This document shows positions 35,197 through 44,845 of a stretch of DNA of 64,000 bases, piece by piece (position 1 is the first letter of the stretch; each line of letters begins with the position of its first letter). The DNA lies in assembly GCF_003581585.1 (NCBI RefSeq), contig NZ_QXIR01000003.1:62001-126000 (forward strand), written 5' to 3'. The notes below the pieces were generated by a model that saw only the letters and a program-made list of their open reading frames with translations, was not told the origin of the DNA and ran no database searches. The DNA comes from Bacillus salacetis (lineage in GTDB: Bacteria > Bacillota > Bacilli > Bacillales > Bacillaceae_B). The position numbers and the translations under genes are program-made.

Positions 35197-37542
35197 TCAT
35201 ATGTTGCAGACCATACCAGTCTTCTTATCAAACCAATCCTTCAGTTCCTGATAAGATGAATACAACAATTCATTCTCTAGAATATATTGTTCCTGTTTTT
35301 GGCGGTAAGTGACCGATTCTTCCAAATCTCTCTTAACCTTTACAGGATTGACGGAAATTAATCCATTTTTTATTGTAACAAAATCGAGTTCAAAAAACAC
35401 CTTTGACATGAATTCAATTGTTTCCTTCGACCAGCCTTTATGCTGGGCAAGCTGGCCTCCATGTTTCTTGAGGTCGAAAGATTCCCTTTTTAAGAGGAAA
35501 CCATAGTACCATTTAAAATGATCACGGTTTGGGACAGTACTGAAAAAGTGATCCTCCTCATGGTCAAAATGCGCATATATCCGTTCTGGTTCCGTAACTC
35601 TGACGACGGCCTCCAGCCATTCCGCTTGTGGGGGCAGATCAAGGAAGACAACATTTGCTGCAGGCCCTGGCAGATTTCCTGCTTCTTCAGTGGAAGAGAT
35701 CAGCAAAATATCATCTTTGCGTGCATCAAGCGGCAGCCGGTCAATTGTGGTCTGATTGAAAGCGACAATTTTCGTGTTGCCGGATGGCACCTTATCGAAC
35801 CACCTGTTAACAGGTTTGATTCCCCTCATATCAAACAGCTGCCAATGGTCGACTGTAAGATCCTTGAGGAACATCTGGGGCTTCCTGATATTATTCCATT
35901 CATTGATGGAAAGCTCACCGATAACGGAAAGCTCGGCAAGCGGTGAAATCTCATCTGCGAACTCTCCCATGCCAAACCCGACGCTGTCCAATGTATAGAC
36001 ATCCTTCTTCAAGGAAAGCTTTAAATGATCCTGGTTTCCACCGATTTTCCTCATGCCGGAGATGGAAACCCCTTCAATCAGCAGCTTCGGTTTGGGATTC
36101 CCCATTCCGAAGGGAGCAAGCATTTCCAGCGCTTCAATTGTCTCAAGGTCGATATCCGCTAAATCAATCGAAGCATCCAATTCGGTCAGCGGGATAAAAT
36201 CTTCTTCAGTCAACTGTTCTGCCGCATATGAATTCAAACGCTTCCTCAATTCCGGGACATCTTCCAATTTCAATGTCATCCCGGCAGCCATTGGATGTCC
36301 TCCAAAGTGAGGCAGGAGTTCCCGGCATTGAGATAGATTCTTGAAAAGATCAAACCCGGAAATGCTGCGGGCAGAACCTTTGGCTGTTCCTTTTTCACTA
36401 TCAAAGCTCAGGACAATCACTGGCCTGTAGAACTTTTCAACAAGCCTGGAAGCAACAATTCCTACAACACCTGAGTTCCATCCTTCTTTGCCTATGACTA
36501 GAACAGAATTTTCGGTAAGGGGAAATTCAGTGTTCACCATCTCAACCGCTTCCTGTGTCATCTCATTCACAATGGTTTGTCTTTCTTTATTGATGCCATC
36601 GATTTCCTGGGCAATCGCTGTAGACTCTTCCAGGTCATTCGATAACATCAAATCAACAGCCGGGTCCGCATCTCCCAGCCTTCCGATCGCATTGATCCTC
36701 GGGGCTATGGCGAACCCTACCGTCTCTTCGGTGATTTCGTTCATTTGTGCTTTAGCCGCTTTGCAAAGGGCTTTTAAACCAGGGCGCTGGCTTGTCCGCA
36801 TCTTCTCCAGCCCCTTCTTGGCAATCGCCCTGTTTTCACCTTTCAAAGGAACGAGATCTGCAATCGTTCCAATTGCAGCCAGGTCAAGAAGGTGTTCCGG
36901 GAATGTTCCGTACAAGGCATGAGCAAATTTGAATGCCACTCCAACACCCGCCAGATCGGAGCAGGGGTATGTACTGCCTTCCCTTTTCGGATGAAGGATC
37001 GCCAGGGCTTCAGGAAGTTCAGGACCTGGTTCATGATGGTCCGTTATGATCAAGTCGACTCCCAATTCCTTAGCAAGCTGAGCTTCCTTCAGTGCCGCTA
37101 TTCCGGTATCCACTGTAATGATCAGTGAAAAGCCTTCCTCTGCAGCCCAGCGGAAAGCATTTTCATTCGGTCCGTACCCTTCTGTAAATCGGTTTGGTAT
37201 ATAAAAATGAGCTTCAGCCCCGAGGTCCAGGAGGGTCTGCATCATGGTTGAAGTTGAACTGACGCCATCCGCATCGTAATCCCCAAAGATCAGTATGGCT
37301 TCCCCAGACTCAATTGCCTTTTTCACCCGTTCAACCGCTTTCCCCATATCCATCATTAAATATGGATCATGGAAAGGCTGGTCTTCACCATATAAAAAGG
37401 TCTTCGCTTCATCTATATCATGTATCCCCCGGTTAGCCAGAAGCTTGCTGACTATTGGAGGCAGGTTCAACTCTTCTTGTAATTTCCTGCTATTTGCTTC
37501 ACTGTGGTCTTTGACTACCCAGCGCGATTTTGATTTTAACAT
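35197..37542 (-). CDS. recJ: Single-stranded-DNA-specific exonuclease RecJ
   Basis: This 5'-to-3' ssDNA exonuclease is used in recombination and mismatch repair. The 781 aa protein has the DHH phosphoesterase motifs IFGDYDADGVSST (about 82-94), TVDTGIA, ITDHHEPG (DHH) and HPKREGSTYPCSDLAG. The DHHA1 domain has GGHPMAAGMTL, then the OB fold. The C-terminal domain (about 570-781) is the extension found in Firmicute RecJ. The ATG follows GAGGGGTGAACGT. It is co-transcribed with apt; MITE-like copy C lies about 200 bp upstream. Confidence 0.96.
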   Translation of the reverse strand: MLKSKSRWVVKDHSEANSRKLQEELNLPPIVSKLLANRGIHDIDEAKTFLYGEDQPFHDPYLMMDMGKAVERVKKAIESGEAILIFGDYDADGVSSTSTMMQTLLDLGAEAHFYIPNRFTEGYGPNENAFRWAAEEGFSLIITVDTGIAALKEAQLAKELGVDLIITDHHEPGPELPEALAILHPKREGSTYPCSDLAGVGVAFKFAHALYGTFPEHLLDLAAIGTIADLVPLKGENRAIAKKGLEKMRTSQRPGLKALCKAAKAQMNEITEETVGFAIAPRINAIGRLGDADPAVDLMLSNDLEESTAIAQEIDGINKERQTIVNEMTQEAVEMVNTEFPLTENSVLVIGKEGWNSGVVGIVASRLVEKFYRPVIVLSFDSEKGTAKGSARSISGFDLFKNLSQCRELLPHFGGHPMAAGMTLKLEDVPELRKRLNSYAAEQLTEEDFIPLTELDASIDLADIDLETIEALEMLAPFGMGNPKPKLLIEGVSISGMRKIGGNQDHLKLSLKKDVYTLDSVGFGMGEFADEISPLAELSVIGELSINEWNNIRKPQMFLKDLTVDHWQLFDMRGIKPVNRWFDKVPSGNTKIVAFNQTTIDRLPLDARKDDILLISSTEEAGNLPGPAANVVFLDLPPQAEWLEAVVRVTEPERIYAHFDHEEDHFFSTVPNRDHFKWYYGFLLKRESFDLKKHGGQLAQHKGWSKETIEFMSKVFFELDFVTIKNGLISVNPVKVKRDLEESVTYRQKQEQYILENELLYSSYQELKDWFDKKTGMVCNI

Positions 37543-37645
37543 ACGTTCACCCCTCAGCCTTTCCTATTATACAAAATGGGGTCCGGCCTTTCAATCAGAG
37601 AAACATGGAAACCAAGATGGTATGCTGTTGAATTTGGTGAAGATT

Positions 37646-37733
37646 GAGTGTGGGATGGAACTTTCAAAGGACTCTGTTTTTTCTATGAAATTCTTTGGAA
37701 GGGCTCCATCCCGATTTAATTCCCTCACACTTT
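37646..37733. repeat. Imperfect long palindrome upstream of recJ
   Basis: AGTGTGGGATGGA (left) is complementary to TCCATCCC and CTCACACT (right), with an unpaired stretch inside the right arm. A second inner pair (CTTTCAAAG-like with CTTTGGAAG) lies closer to the centre. There is no T run or coding potential. It could be a decayed mobile palindrome or a structured leader. Confidence 0.45.
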
Positions 37734-37738
37734 TATTA

Positions 37739-37928
37739 GGCTGTTTTCGCATAGTTTGTTGCTCTCGGAAAATCGCAGATGCCGGATTTCCACTTGTAAT
37801 CAAAGGGTTTACTCCCGAAAAAAGGAGGAGAAGCTCTTTTCTTTCCTGCTCTCCGGGGTTCTTACGACTATTTACCAGTATTTTATTTATGTTTATACTG
37901 ATTAGCAACAAAGTTTAAGAAAAGAGCC
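37739..37928 (+). mobile_element. MITE-like element copy C, between recJ and lapA
   Basis: This 190 bp copy runs from GGCTGTTTTCGCATAGTTTG to AAGTTTAAGAAAAGAGCC. It is the most diverged of the five clear copies but keeps AAGCTCTTTTCTTTCCTGCT in the centre. No target duplication is visible. It has the same orientation as copies B, D and E. Confidence 0.85.
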
Positions 37929-37977
37929 GCTTAAAAACCTCTGAAAGGCTCCTCGCCAGCTGCTGATCGAAACCAAA

Positions 37978-38005
37978 CAAAAAGGCGCCCCTGTTTTGGA
38001 GCGCC
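37978..38005 (-). terminator. Terminator of the CDF-lapA unit
   Basis: GGCGCTCC and GGGGCGCC flank a short loop and are followed by TTTTTG on minus, shortly after the lapA stop. Confidence 0.88.
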
Positions 38006-38011
38006 ACATCA

Positions 38012-38359
38012 TCAGATACCCGGCTGCTGTCTTTCCTCTTTTGAAGTGTTTTCAGCCGTCAAGTCATCTTTGGCAGAGTCTGCAGCTACAGGTTCATGGC
38101 CGCCTGCCTCTTTTTTCAGCTGCTCATTTTCTTTTTGCAGCGATTTAACCTTCCTCTGTATAACGAAAAGCCGGAATAGGCCGACAGAACCAACGATCAG
38201 GCCGCCCATCAGTACAGATCCGATGATGACCAGGATCAGCGGCCATTCAGCTTCCCCAAAAAGATAATTCACCCTTACCGGATCAACATTGATTACAGCG
38301 AAGATTGCAACAACTAAAGCAAAAATAAGTCCTAAAATCAGATTCCACTGAAATTTCAT
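38012..38359 (-). CDS. LapA-family (DUF1049) membrane protein (YrvD-like)
   Basis: The 115 aa protein has two transmembrane helices (about 5-25 and 40-65). The conserved FAVINVDPVRVNYLFGE lies between them, as in LapA/LapB-type small membrane proteins, and a cytoplasmic coiled-coil tail (QRKVKSLQKENEQLKKE) follows. B. subtilis YrvD occupies the same place near recJ. Its role in this group is unknown. It is 12 bp after the cation transporter gene and shares its terminator. Confidence 0.88.
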   Translation of the reverse strand: MKFQWNLILGLIFALVVAIFAVINVDPVRVNYLFGEAEWPLILVIIGSVLMGGLIVGSVGLFRLFVIQRKVKSLQKENEQLKKEAGGHEPVAADSAKDDLTAENTSKEERQQPGI

Positions 38360-38371
38360 TGCCTTCCCTCC

Positions 38372-39292
38372 TTACGTTAAGTCCACTCTCTCTCCATCAT
38401 TTTCTGCATTATAAGGATTGATGTGAATGAAAACATCCTGTACATCCGGATTCTGCAGCAACCTTTTCTTTACATTTTTCCCTACTTTATGGCCTTCTTC
38501 CACAGTGATATGGGGATCGACACTGATTTTCAAATCCACAATAAGATAATGCCCATGTTCCCTTGCATGCAGTTCATTAATGGCAATGACACCTGCCACC
38601 TCACTCACTGCATTTCTCAGTTCCTGTGTATCCTCATCATGCAGGACATGATCGAGGGTATTATGGATCGATTCCGCTCCCAATTTCCAAGCCATCCGCA
38701 AGACGAGTAAAGAAACAAATACTCCAGCTACCGGATCCCCATACTCAAGCCAGTCGATTCCTAACATTCCCCCGAACATGGCAGCCCCGATACCAATCAG
38801 GGCGGCAATAGAAGAATAGACGTCGGATCGATGTTCATAGGCATTTACAATGAGGGCATCGCTTTTCAGTTTTTTACCCAATCTGTACTTATACTGAAAC
38901 ATTGCCTCTTTTACGACAATACCAAAGATGACTGCATAGATGGCAATGGCTGTTGGAGGACTGATGGGATGGAAAAATGATTCAATAGAAGATTTTCCGA
39001 TTTCAATCCCCACCAAAAATAACAAAACTGCCACAATGATGGCCGCAATGGATTCTGCTTTTCCATGGCCATATGGGTGATCTTCATCAGGCGGCTGCTT
39101 TGCCGCACGCAATCCTATGTAAACAGCCAAAGAACCTGCAACATCAGAAGCAGAGTGCACAGCATCGGCAATAAGCGCCTTACTATTGCCGGCTATGCCA
39201 GCCCACCACTTGATGCCTGCAAGCAGGAGGTTTCCGACAACTCCTACCATGGCTGCAAATTCAGCTTTCTTAAAACGATCATCTGTGCTCAT
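38372..39292 (-). CDS. Cation diffusion facilitator (CDF) family transporter
   Basis: This 306 aa metal/H+ antiporter has six transmembrane helices in the first ~210 residues. Site A metal ligands appear in ALIADAVHSASD (helix 2) and YEHRSDVYSS (helix 5). A cytoplasmic C-terminal ferredoxin-like domain follows (HEHGHYLIVDLKISVDP-type text, GHYLIVDLKISV). The HxxxD on helix 2 reads as His-Asp (H-SAS-D) and helix 5 as HRSD. The substrate could be Zn, Fe or Mn and cannot be fixed by eye. It forms a unit with lapA. Confidence 0.92.
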   Translation of the reverse strand: MSTDDRFKKAEFAAMVGVVGNLLLAGIKWWAGIAGNSKALIADAVHSASDVAGSLAVYIGLRAAKQPPDEDHPYGHGKAESIAAIIVAVLLFLVGIEIGKSSIESFFHPISPPTAIAIYAVIFGIVVKEAMFQYKYRLGKKLKSDALIVNAYEHRSDVYSSIAALIGIGAAMFGGMLGIDWLEYGDPVAGVFVSLLVLRMAWKLGAESIHNTLDHVLHDEDTQELRNAVSEVAGVIAINELHAREHGHYLIVDLKISVDPHITVEEGHKVGKNVKKRLLQNPDVQDVFIHINPYNAENDGERVDLT

Positions 39293-39352
39293 TGCTGTCC
39301 CCCCTTATTCCACTTTATTGTAACCCATTCCCCTCCAATCTATCTCCTGAAA

Positions 39353-39400
39353 CACATAAAAGGACGAGCCGCCGGCACTCCTGCCGGCAAACCCGTCCTT
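39353..39400 (-). terminator. Terminator of secDF
   Basis: AAGGACGGGTTTGCCGGCA pairs with TGCCGGCGGCTCGTCCTT, followed by TTATGTG on minus: a long GC-rich stem 14 bp after the stop. Confidence 0.88.
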
Positions 39401-39414
39401 CTGCAAAATTCCGG

Positions 39415-41682
39415 TTATACCTGTGGTTCGTCGGAAAATTTCTTCTTCTCTTTGAATGTGATGATTGTTCCCTTCTTCTTCAGTTCCTTCTTCTTCAATA
39501 CAATCCATAGCTGTGAAGCAATGAATACAGAAGAGTAAGTACCTGAAATCAGACCAACCAGCAAGGCAATCGAGAAGTTTGTAATCGTTTCACTGCCGAA
39601 AATCATCAAAGCTACGACAGTAAATACTACTGTAATAACAGTGCTGACTGACCGCGTAAGCGTCTGGCGCAAACTTTTGTTCACGACTTCTTCAATATCT
39701 TCAACCGTTTTCAAACGGCGCTTCTTCTGAAGATTCTCACGCAGCCTGTCAAACGTTACGATCGTATCGTTAATTGAATAACCGACGATTGTCAGGACTG
39801 CCGCGATAAATGTCAAATCCACTTCAAGGCGTGTCAGGCTGAAGAACGCAATGATAAAGAAGGCATCATGCATTAGGGCAACGATGGCCCCGACAGCCAT
39901 ATAAACCTCAAAGCGAAGGGTGACATAGATAATGATGCCGATCGAAGCGATTGCAACAGCGATCATCGCATTCTTTGCCAGCTCCTTGCCAATGATCGGT
40001 GATACTGTACTGATGTTCGGCTCTGCGTCATAAACCTCGCTGAAGTGATTCTTCAACTCGGCAATCTCATCCTTATTCAGGACCTCTGTATATCGGACTA
40101 CGCCTATTTCATTATTATCCCCGGAAAGGACAATTTCATCTGAAGGGTATCCGGCTTCCTCAAGTTCTTCTGATACACTTTCGGCAGTCAAGCCCTCATT
40201 GGACAGGATCTCCATTCGTGTACCTTGAGCAAAGTCGATACCGAGGTTCAGTCTGAAAACGGCCAGAATGATTAATCCTGCGGCAATCAAAATACCTGAA
40301 AGGGCAAAGAATTTATTACGCTGCTTAGCAAAGTCAAACTTATCAAATTTCGTAGGAAGGTCAAGGGTATCATAATTATCCGCAATGTCCTTGACGTCCT
40401 TAGGATTCACACCAAGCCAGGAAGGCTTTTTGTTTAATGCGCCGCTGTTCACCCATAAGCCCAACAGCAGTCTGGACCCCCATACAGCTGTCAGGAAGCT
40501 TGCCAGGATACTGACAATCAACATAGTGGCAAACCCTTTGACGGAGCTGTTTCCGAAATAGAACAACACTGCTCCGGCAAGGATTGTTGTCACGTTTGCA
40601 TCCAGGATGGTCATGAAGGAAGATTTGTTACCTGCCTGGAATGCTGCGCGTACACTTTTCCCTACCTTTAATTCTTCCTTGATCCGTTCATAGGTGATGA
40701 TATTGGCATCCACGGCCATTCCGACACCAAGGATCAGGGCGGCAATTCCCGGGAGTGTGAGCACCCCATTCATCATATCGAAAATCCATAGAATCAAGAA
40801 AATATAGACGGACAAAGTAATCATGGCGATGAAACCAGGGAAGCGGTAGAAAATCAGCATGAACAGGAATACGATCGCTATACCGATGATTCCTGCTGTT
40901 ACCGTCTTATCCATTGCTTGTTCCCCGAATTTGGCACCGACCGATGTGGAATAAACTTCAGTCAGCTTCACAGGCAGAGCACCCGCATCCAGAAGGGCTG
41001 CCAGGTTTTGTGCTTCTTCCACTGTAAAGTTACCTGTAATTTGAACTTCTTCAGAGTTGATCGGCTTAGATACTTGAGGATCGGATAGGAATTTCGGGTC
41101 CTCTTTGGCTAATTCCTTTTCATAAGAATCAACGCCTTCTTCAAAATCCAGCCAGATGACAAGTCTGTTATCTGGTGGAGGTTCTTGAGAGAGTTCTTTC
41201 GTCAGATCATAGAACTGCTGATGGTCTTTCAGAGTCAGCGATACAATCGGATTATTACTCTGGTCGAATGTCTGCTGTGCTCCTCCTGATACCAGGTCAG
41301 AACCATCCAGTCTCACTTCATCGTTAACATCCCTGAAGGTCAGGTTAGCCTGAGTGGACAGGATTTCCCTGGCTTGGTTCTGGTCTTCGACTCCGGCGAG
41401 CTGAACACGGATGCGGTTGCCGTCTTCAATTTGGATATTCGGTTCGCTGACACCCAGGACGTTGATCCTTTTATCCAGCGCGTCCGCAGTGTTGGCCACC
41501 GTTTCACTGGTGATCTTATCACCGTCTTTGATTGGCTCCACTTGATAGAGAACTTCAAAGCCCCCCTGCAAGTCCAAACCGAGCTTGATGTCCTTTAAAA
41601 TATTGCTTGTTGTGCCTCCGATCAATCCTCCCAATAATAGAACGATGACGAAGAAAGCAACAATCCTGCTACGTTTTACCAT
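39415..41682 (-). CDS. secDF: Fused protein translocase subunit SecDF
   Basis: This 755 aa natural SecD-SecF fusion is as in B. subtilis. It pulls secreted proteins across the membrane using proton flow. Twelve transmembrane segments lie in two RND-like halves. The SecD half begins with KLGLDLQGGFEVLYQV and contains GMAVDANIITYERIKEE. The SecF half has FRLNLGIDFAQGTRMEI and VGYSINDTIVTFDRLREN. ATG 41682 follows AAGGAGGATTC; the 15 codons upstream would cover that site. It lies downstream of comN and upstream of a strong terminator. Confidence 0.97.
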   Translation of the reverse strand: MVKRSRIVAFFVIVLLLGGLIGGTTSNILKDIKLGLDLQGGFEVLYQVEPIKDGDKITSETVANTADALDKRINVLGVSEPNIQIEDGNRIRVQLAGVEDQNQAREILSTQANLTFRDVNDEVRLDGSDLVSGGAQQTFDQSNNPIVSLTLKDHQQFYDLTKELSQEPPPDNRLVIWLDFEEGVDSYEKELAKEDPKFLSDPQVSKPINSEEVQITGNFTVEEAQNLAALLDAGALPVKLTEVYSTSVGAKFGEQAMDKTVTAGIIGIAIVFLFMLIFYRFPGFIAMITLSVYIFLILWIFDMMNGVLTLPGIAALILGVGMAVDANIITYERIKEELKVGKSVRAAFQAGNKSSFMTILDANVTTILAGAVLFYFGNSSVKGFATMLIVSILASFLTAVWGSRLLLGLWVNSGALNKKPSWLGVNPKDVKDIADNYDTLDLPTKFDKFDFAKQRNKFFALSGILIAAGLIILAVFRLNLGIDFAQGTRMEILSNEGLTAESVSEELEEAGYPSDEIVLSGDNNEIGVVRYTEVLNKDEIAELKNHFSEVYDAEPNISTVSPIIGKELAKNAMIAVAIASIGIIIYVTLRFEVYMAVGAIVALMHDAFFIIAFFSLTRLEVDLTFIAAVLTIVGYSINDTIVTFDRLRENLQKKRRLKTVEDIEEVVNKSLRQTLTRSVSTVITVVFTVVALMIFGSETITNFSIALLVGLISGTYSSVFIASQLWIVLKKKELKKKGTIITFKEKKKFSDEPQV

Positions 41683-41819
41683 TATGTATGAATCCTCCTT
41701 GCAAATACCCAGGGCAGTGCCCCTCAATTTTTAATTTAGGCCAGACTGCACCTGAATTGTACCAATATTCCCATTATGAATTAGAAGTAATTGACTGTCA
41801 ATTCAATATTTTTCCAGTT

Positions 41820-42140
41820 TTATGTCGGTTTTTTGCCCGGTTTCAACAGCTCTTTCAGCTCATCCTCATTCAAGTCTGTAAACCAATTAGGAGAACGGTA
41901 TGCCTCCACCGTCTCAAAACTCATATATTCGCCTGGCTTAACACTCATTATGTCGCTTACCAGCTCAAACACCCTTATTTCTTCCTTGGGTTTCTTCCAT
42001 TTTTTCTTTAACAGGTATGTCCACAAGCTTTCAACAGTTGCTTCCCCATAGCCAAGCACTGCAAATTCCTCCACTTTACTGGTAAGTGCCGGCTCGACAT
42101 CATAATAAAAACTACTGTACGGATGTTTTAAAACATTCAT
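41820..42140 (-). CDS. comN: Post-transcriptional regulator ComN (YrzD)
   Basis: This 106 aa cytosolic protein has no membrane segment (MNVLKHPYSSFYYDVEPALT, then LWTYLLKKKWKKPKEE and VKPGEYMSFETVEAYR). It matches the ComN family, which in B. subtilis controls comE mRNA after transcription and localises with DivIVA. ATG 42140 is preceded by CGGAGGACAAAG; the eight extra codons of the open frame cover that site. It lies next to secDF and divergent spoVB as in B. subtilis. Confidence 0.88.
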   Translation of the reverse strand: MNVLKHPYSSFYYDVEPALTSKVEEFAVLGYGEATVESLWTYLLKKKWKKPKEEIRVFELVSDIMSVKPGEYMSFETVEAYRSPNWFTDLNEDELKELLKPGKKPT

Positions 42141-42253
42141 CTTTGTCCTCCGCTCCATTTTCAAAATACCAACAACTTGTCATGCTTTGTCCAACCTGAT
42201 GCATATAGTTAATTGTATACGATATTACGATTTTTGAGAAGGCAGGGAATACA

Positions 42254-43804
42254 ATGTCTAAATTCTTAAAGGGCACTATGATTTTGATGGGCGCTGCCCT
42301 GATTACCAGGATCCTTGGATTTATAAACAGGATTGTCGTTGCACGGTTTATCGGTGAAGAGGGCGTCGGCCTATTCATGATGGCTTTCCCAACTTTGATC
42401 CTCGTAATAACTATTACACAGATGGGTCTCCCTGTGGCGATTTCGAAGAGTGTTGCAGAGGCGGAAGTACAGGGGGACATTAAAAAGGTAAAGAAGATTC
42501 TTGCAGTATCGCTTGCGATCACTGTCTCTCTTTCATTATTATTCACCCCTGCGCTGATATTGCTTGCTCCCTATTTGTCTGAAACGCTGTTCACTGATTC
42601 CCGTACTTACTATCCATTGGTAGCGATTGCACCTATCATCCCGATAGTGGCCGTTTCTTCCGTCATCAGAGGCTATTTCCAGGGAAGACAGAACATGAAG
42701 CCGGCAGCGATTTCCCAAGTCATCGAGCAGGTTGTCCGCATTTCGCTGATCGCTGTCATGACCAAGACATTCCTCCCCTATGGAATTGAATACGCGGCGG
42801 CGGCAGCTATGGCAGCTTCAGTTCTGGGTGAACTCGCTTCCCTTCTCTATATGTTCACGGCATTCAAGCTCAAGAAGAAATTCAAAGTGAGAAGAAACTT
42901 CTTCACAGCAATTAAATCCGGCCGTTCGACTTTAGATGAATTATTGAGGGTTGCGATTCCAACAACAGGCAGCAGGATGATCGGATCGATTTCCTGGTTT
43001 TTTGAACCTATTGTCGTTGCCCACAGTCTCGCCCTGGCAGGAGTGGCGACTTCCCTTGCAACCAAACAATACGGCTCCCTGACAGGATTTGCACTGCCTT
43101 TATTATTCCTGCCGTCCTTCATCACTGTCTCGCTATCCACTTCGCTGGTTCCCGCTGTCAGTGAAGCCAATAAGCAGCAAAACTTTCAGTTGATTGAACA
43201 CCGGCTGACACAGGCTTTAAGGTTCTGCCTTATTACCGGAGGGATTGCCGTGGTCCTCTTGTTCATATTTGCTGAACCGCTTATGACGGTGATGTACGGC
43301 AGCAGCAGCGGAGCAGGATTTGTAATGATTATGGCTCCATTTTTCCTGTTTTATTATTACCAGGGTCCTCTCCAGGCAGTCCTGCAGGCGCTTGACCTGG
43401 CAAGGGCAGCCATGATCAACAGTTTAATCGGAGCTGTTGTGAAGACGGCCATCATCTTCATTCTGGCTTCACAGCCTGCCTTCGGAATCAATGGGGCTGC
43501 ACTTGGGATCGTTACAGGGATGATGCTTGTGACAATGCTCCATTTTGCCACCATTCTCAAGACCATTCCAATGACGATATATGTAAAGGATTATTTGAAG
43601 TTTACTGTTGTCATGGCTTGTACAGGGATCAGCGGTCATTATCTCTATACAGCGGCCTTGCAGGACATGCCGCTTGGTCTTCGCCTGGCTGCCGGTGTAG
43701 TTGTGACAACCATGCTGTATGTCATTCTTTCCATTCTCTTGAGATTAATCCGGAAAGACGATTTGAAAAGAATTCCGTTCCTGAAGAAACTGGTCATTAC
43801 TTAA
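42254..43804 (+). CDS. spoVB: Stage V sporulation protein B (MVF/MOP flippase)
   Basis: The 516 aa polytopic membrane protein has about 14 transmembrane helices (MSKFLKGTMILMGAALITRI and onward) and belongs to the polysaccharide transport/MurJ-like superfamily. SpoVB is needed for spore cortex synthesis, probably flipping lipid-linked peptidoglycan precursor. Motif-like signatures include ARFIGEEGVGLFMMAFP and SVIRGYFQGRQNMKPAAISQ. GAGAAGGCAGGGAATACA precedes the ATG. The 110 bp upstream are A/T-rich with a CATAtag/ATACGATAT pattern that could be a sigma-E promoter (weak). Confidence 0.93.
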   Translation: MSKFLKGTMILMGAALITRILGFINRIVVARFIGEEGVGLFMMAFPTLILVITITQMGLPVAISKSVAEAEVQGDIKKVKKILAVSLAITVSLSLLFTPALILLAPYLSETLFTDSRTYYPLVAIAPIIPIVAVSSVIRGYFQGRQNMKPAAISQVIEQVVRISLIAVMTKTFLPYGIEYAAAAAMAASVLGELASLLYMFTAFKLKKKFKVRRNFFTAIKSGRSTLDELLRVAIPTTGSRMIGSISWFFEPIVVAHSLALAGVATSLATKQYGSLTGFALPLLFLPSFITVSLSTSLVPAVSEANKQQNFQLIEHRLTQALRFCLITGGIAVVLLFIFAEPLMTVMYGSSSGAGFVMIMAPFFLFYYYQGPLQAVLQALDLARAAMINSLIGAVVKTAIIFILASQPAFGINGAALGIVTGMMLVTMLHFATILKTIPMTIYVKDYLKFTVVMACTGISGHYLYTAALQDMPLGLRLAAGVVVTTMLYVILSILLRLIRKDDLKRIPFLKKLVIT

Positions 43805-43842
43805 AAAGCCATCCCTGCCTAATAAGCAGGTGATGGCTTTTT
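43803..43842. terminator. Bidirectional terminator after spoVB
   Basis: AAAAAGCCATCxCCTGC pairs with GCAGGxGATGGCTTTTT: A run before, T run after. The stop codon of spoVB abuts it; the convergent DUF421 gene ends about 110 bp further on. Confidence 0.9.
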
Positions 43843-43953
43843 CTATATGGGAGAAAAAACAAAGAGCCCTCTTCCCCGCTCCTGAAAATCTTATAGCCAG
43901 GGAAAAGAACCGGGAAATGAATTCTTCCGATTTTCGCTAACATCACTACATAA

Positions 43954-44598
43954 TCATTGATCACGTAAATCAATATAAAATTGCCCGTTCTGAAAGCTGC
44001 AAAATGATATATTTTCAAGGTTATGATAGTTTTGTTCCCTCAGTCTTTTCCTCAGCCAGAATTCATTTTTCCCAAGCATGTCAAGATGATTCTTCTGAAT
44101 GATGCCGTCCAAGATCAGCGGCAGGGTCAACGAACCCTCGCCTTTCTTATCTTTTTTTATGACCGACAATGTTCCGGATGGTTCAAGTATTGCAAACTCT
44201 ACATCAGCAAGATTGCTGACATCTTTCTCTCTGAGCTGGAGCAGCAGATCGTCAAAGTTATATCTTTGGCGCTTCATGGCTTTTTCATCGATCTTCCCAT
44301 GGCTGATCAGTACGGTCGGTTTTCCGTCTACAATTTCCCTGAACTTCTTGCTTTTCAGAGATAGAAAAGCTGTCCCTATCTGAATGAGAAAGAGAACACC
44401 CATCGGGAGCAGAGTGTTCACCAATTGACTGCCAGGCTCTTCAATTGCCAGTACAGCCATCTCTGCAATCATGATAAATACAACCAGGTCCAGAAGACTC
44501 AGCTCGCCGATTTCCCTTTTGCCCATCACCCTGAAAATGAATAAAATGACGGCATATAAAAAAATAGTCCTTAGAATAATCACCAAAAACTCGTTCAC
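43954..44598 (-). CDS. DUF421 (YetF/YrbG-like) membrane protein
   Basis: The 214 aa protein has three transmembrane helices (about 4-24, 32-55, 60-80) followed by a cytoplasmic two-part domain with PTVLISHGKIDEKAMKRQRYN and FAILEPSGTLSVI. This is the YetF/DUF421 architecture, as in B. subtilis YrbG at this locus. GTG 44596-44598 is chosen because GGAGGAGAGGGAC lies before it. The function is uncertain; homologues of the SpoVA-linked 2Duf type affect spore properties. Confidence 0.85.
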   Translation of the reverse strand: MNEFLVIILRTIFLYAVILFIFRVMGKREIGELSLLDLVVFIMIAEMAVLAIEEPGSQLVNTLLPMGVLFLIQIGTAFLSLKSKKFREIVDGKPTVLISHGKIDEKAMKRQRYNFDDLLLQLREKDVSNLADVEFAILEPSGTLSVIKKDKKGEGSLTLPLILDGIIQKNHLDMLGKNEFWLRKRLREQNYHNLENISFCSFQNGQFYIDLRDQ

Positions 44599-44845
44599 GT
44601 CCCTCTCCTCCTTCAGGTACGTATGCACCCATTATTATGCTCCCGCCAAAAGGAAAGATAAGAGGTAAGTTTTTACTATAATCCTCATTTTGAACAAGGA
44701 TTTGTCTGTAAGTGTTCCATATGTAGACGGCTGTGCCCAGCAGGCAAAAATTCAAAGCAGCCCCCCGTTTTCTTTACAGGGATATGTATTTATAGCAACA
44801 AATCCGTGCGTCAACTGATTCGCGTTCGATTGAACACAGACTCAC

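Noticed and set aside
44755-44800. Possible sixth MITE-like fragment (TTTATAGCAACAAATCCG)
   Set aside because: Only about 15 bases match one end and no partner end or duplication is present; chance is likely.
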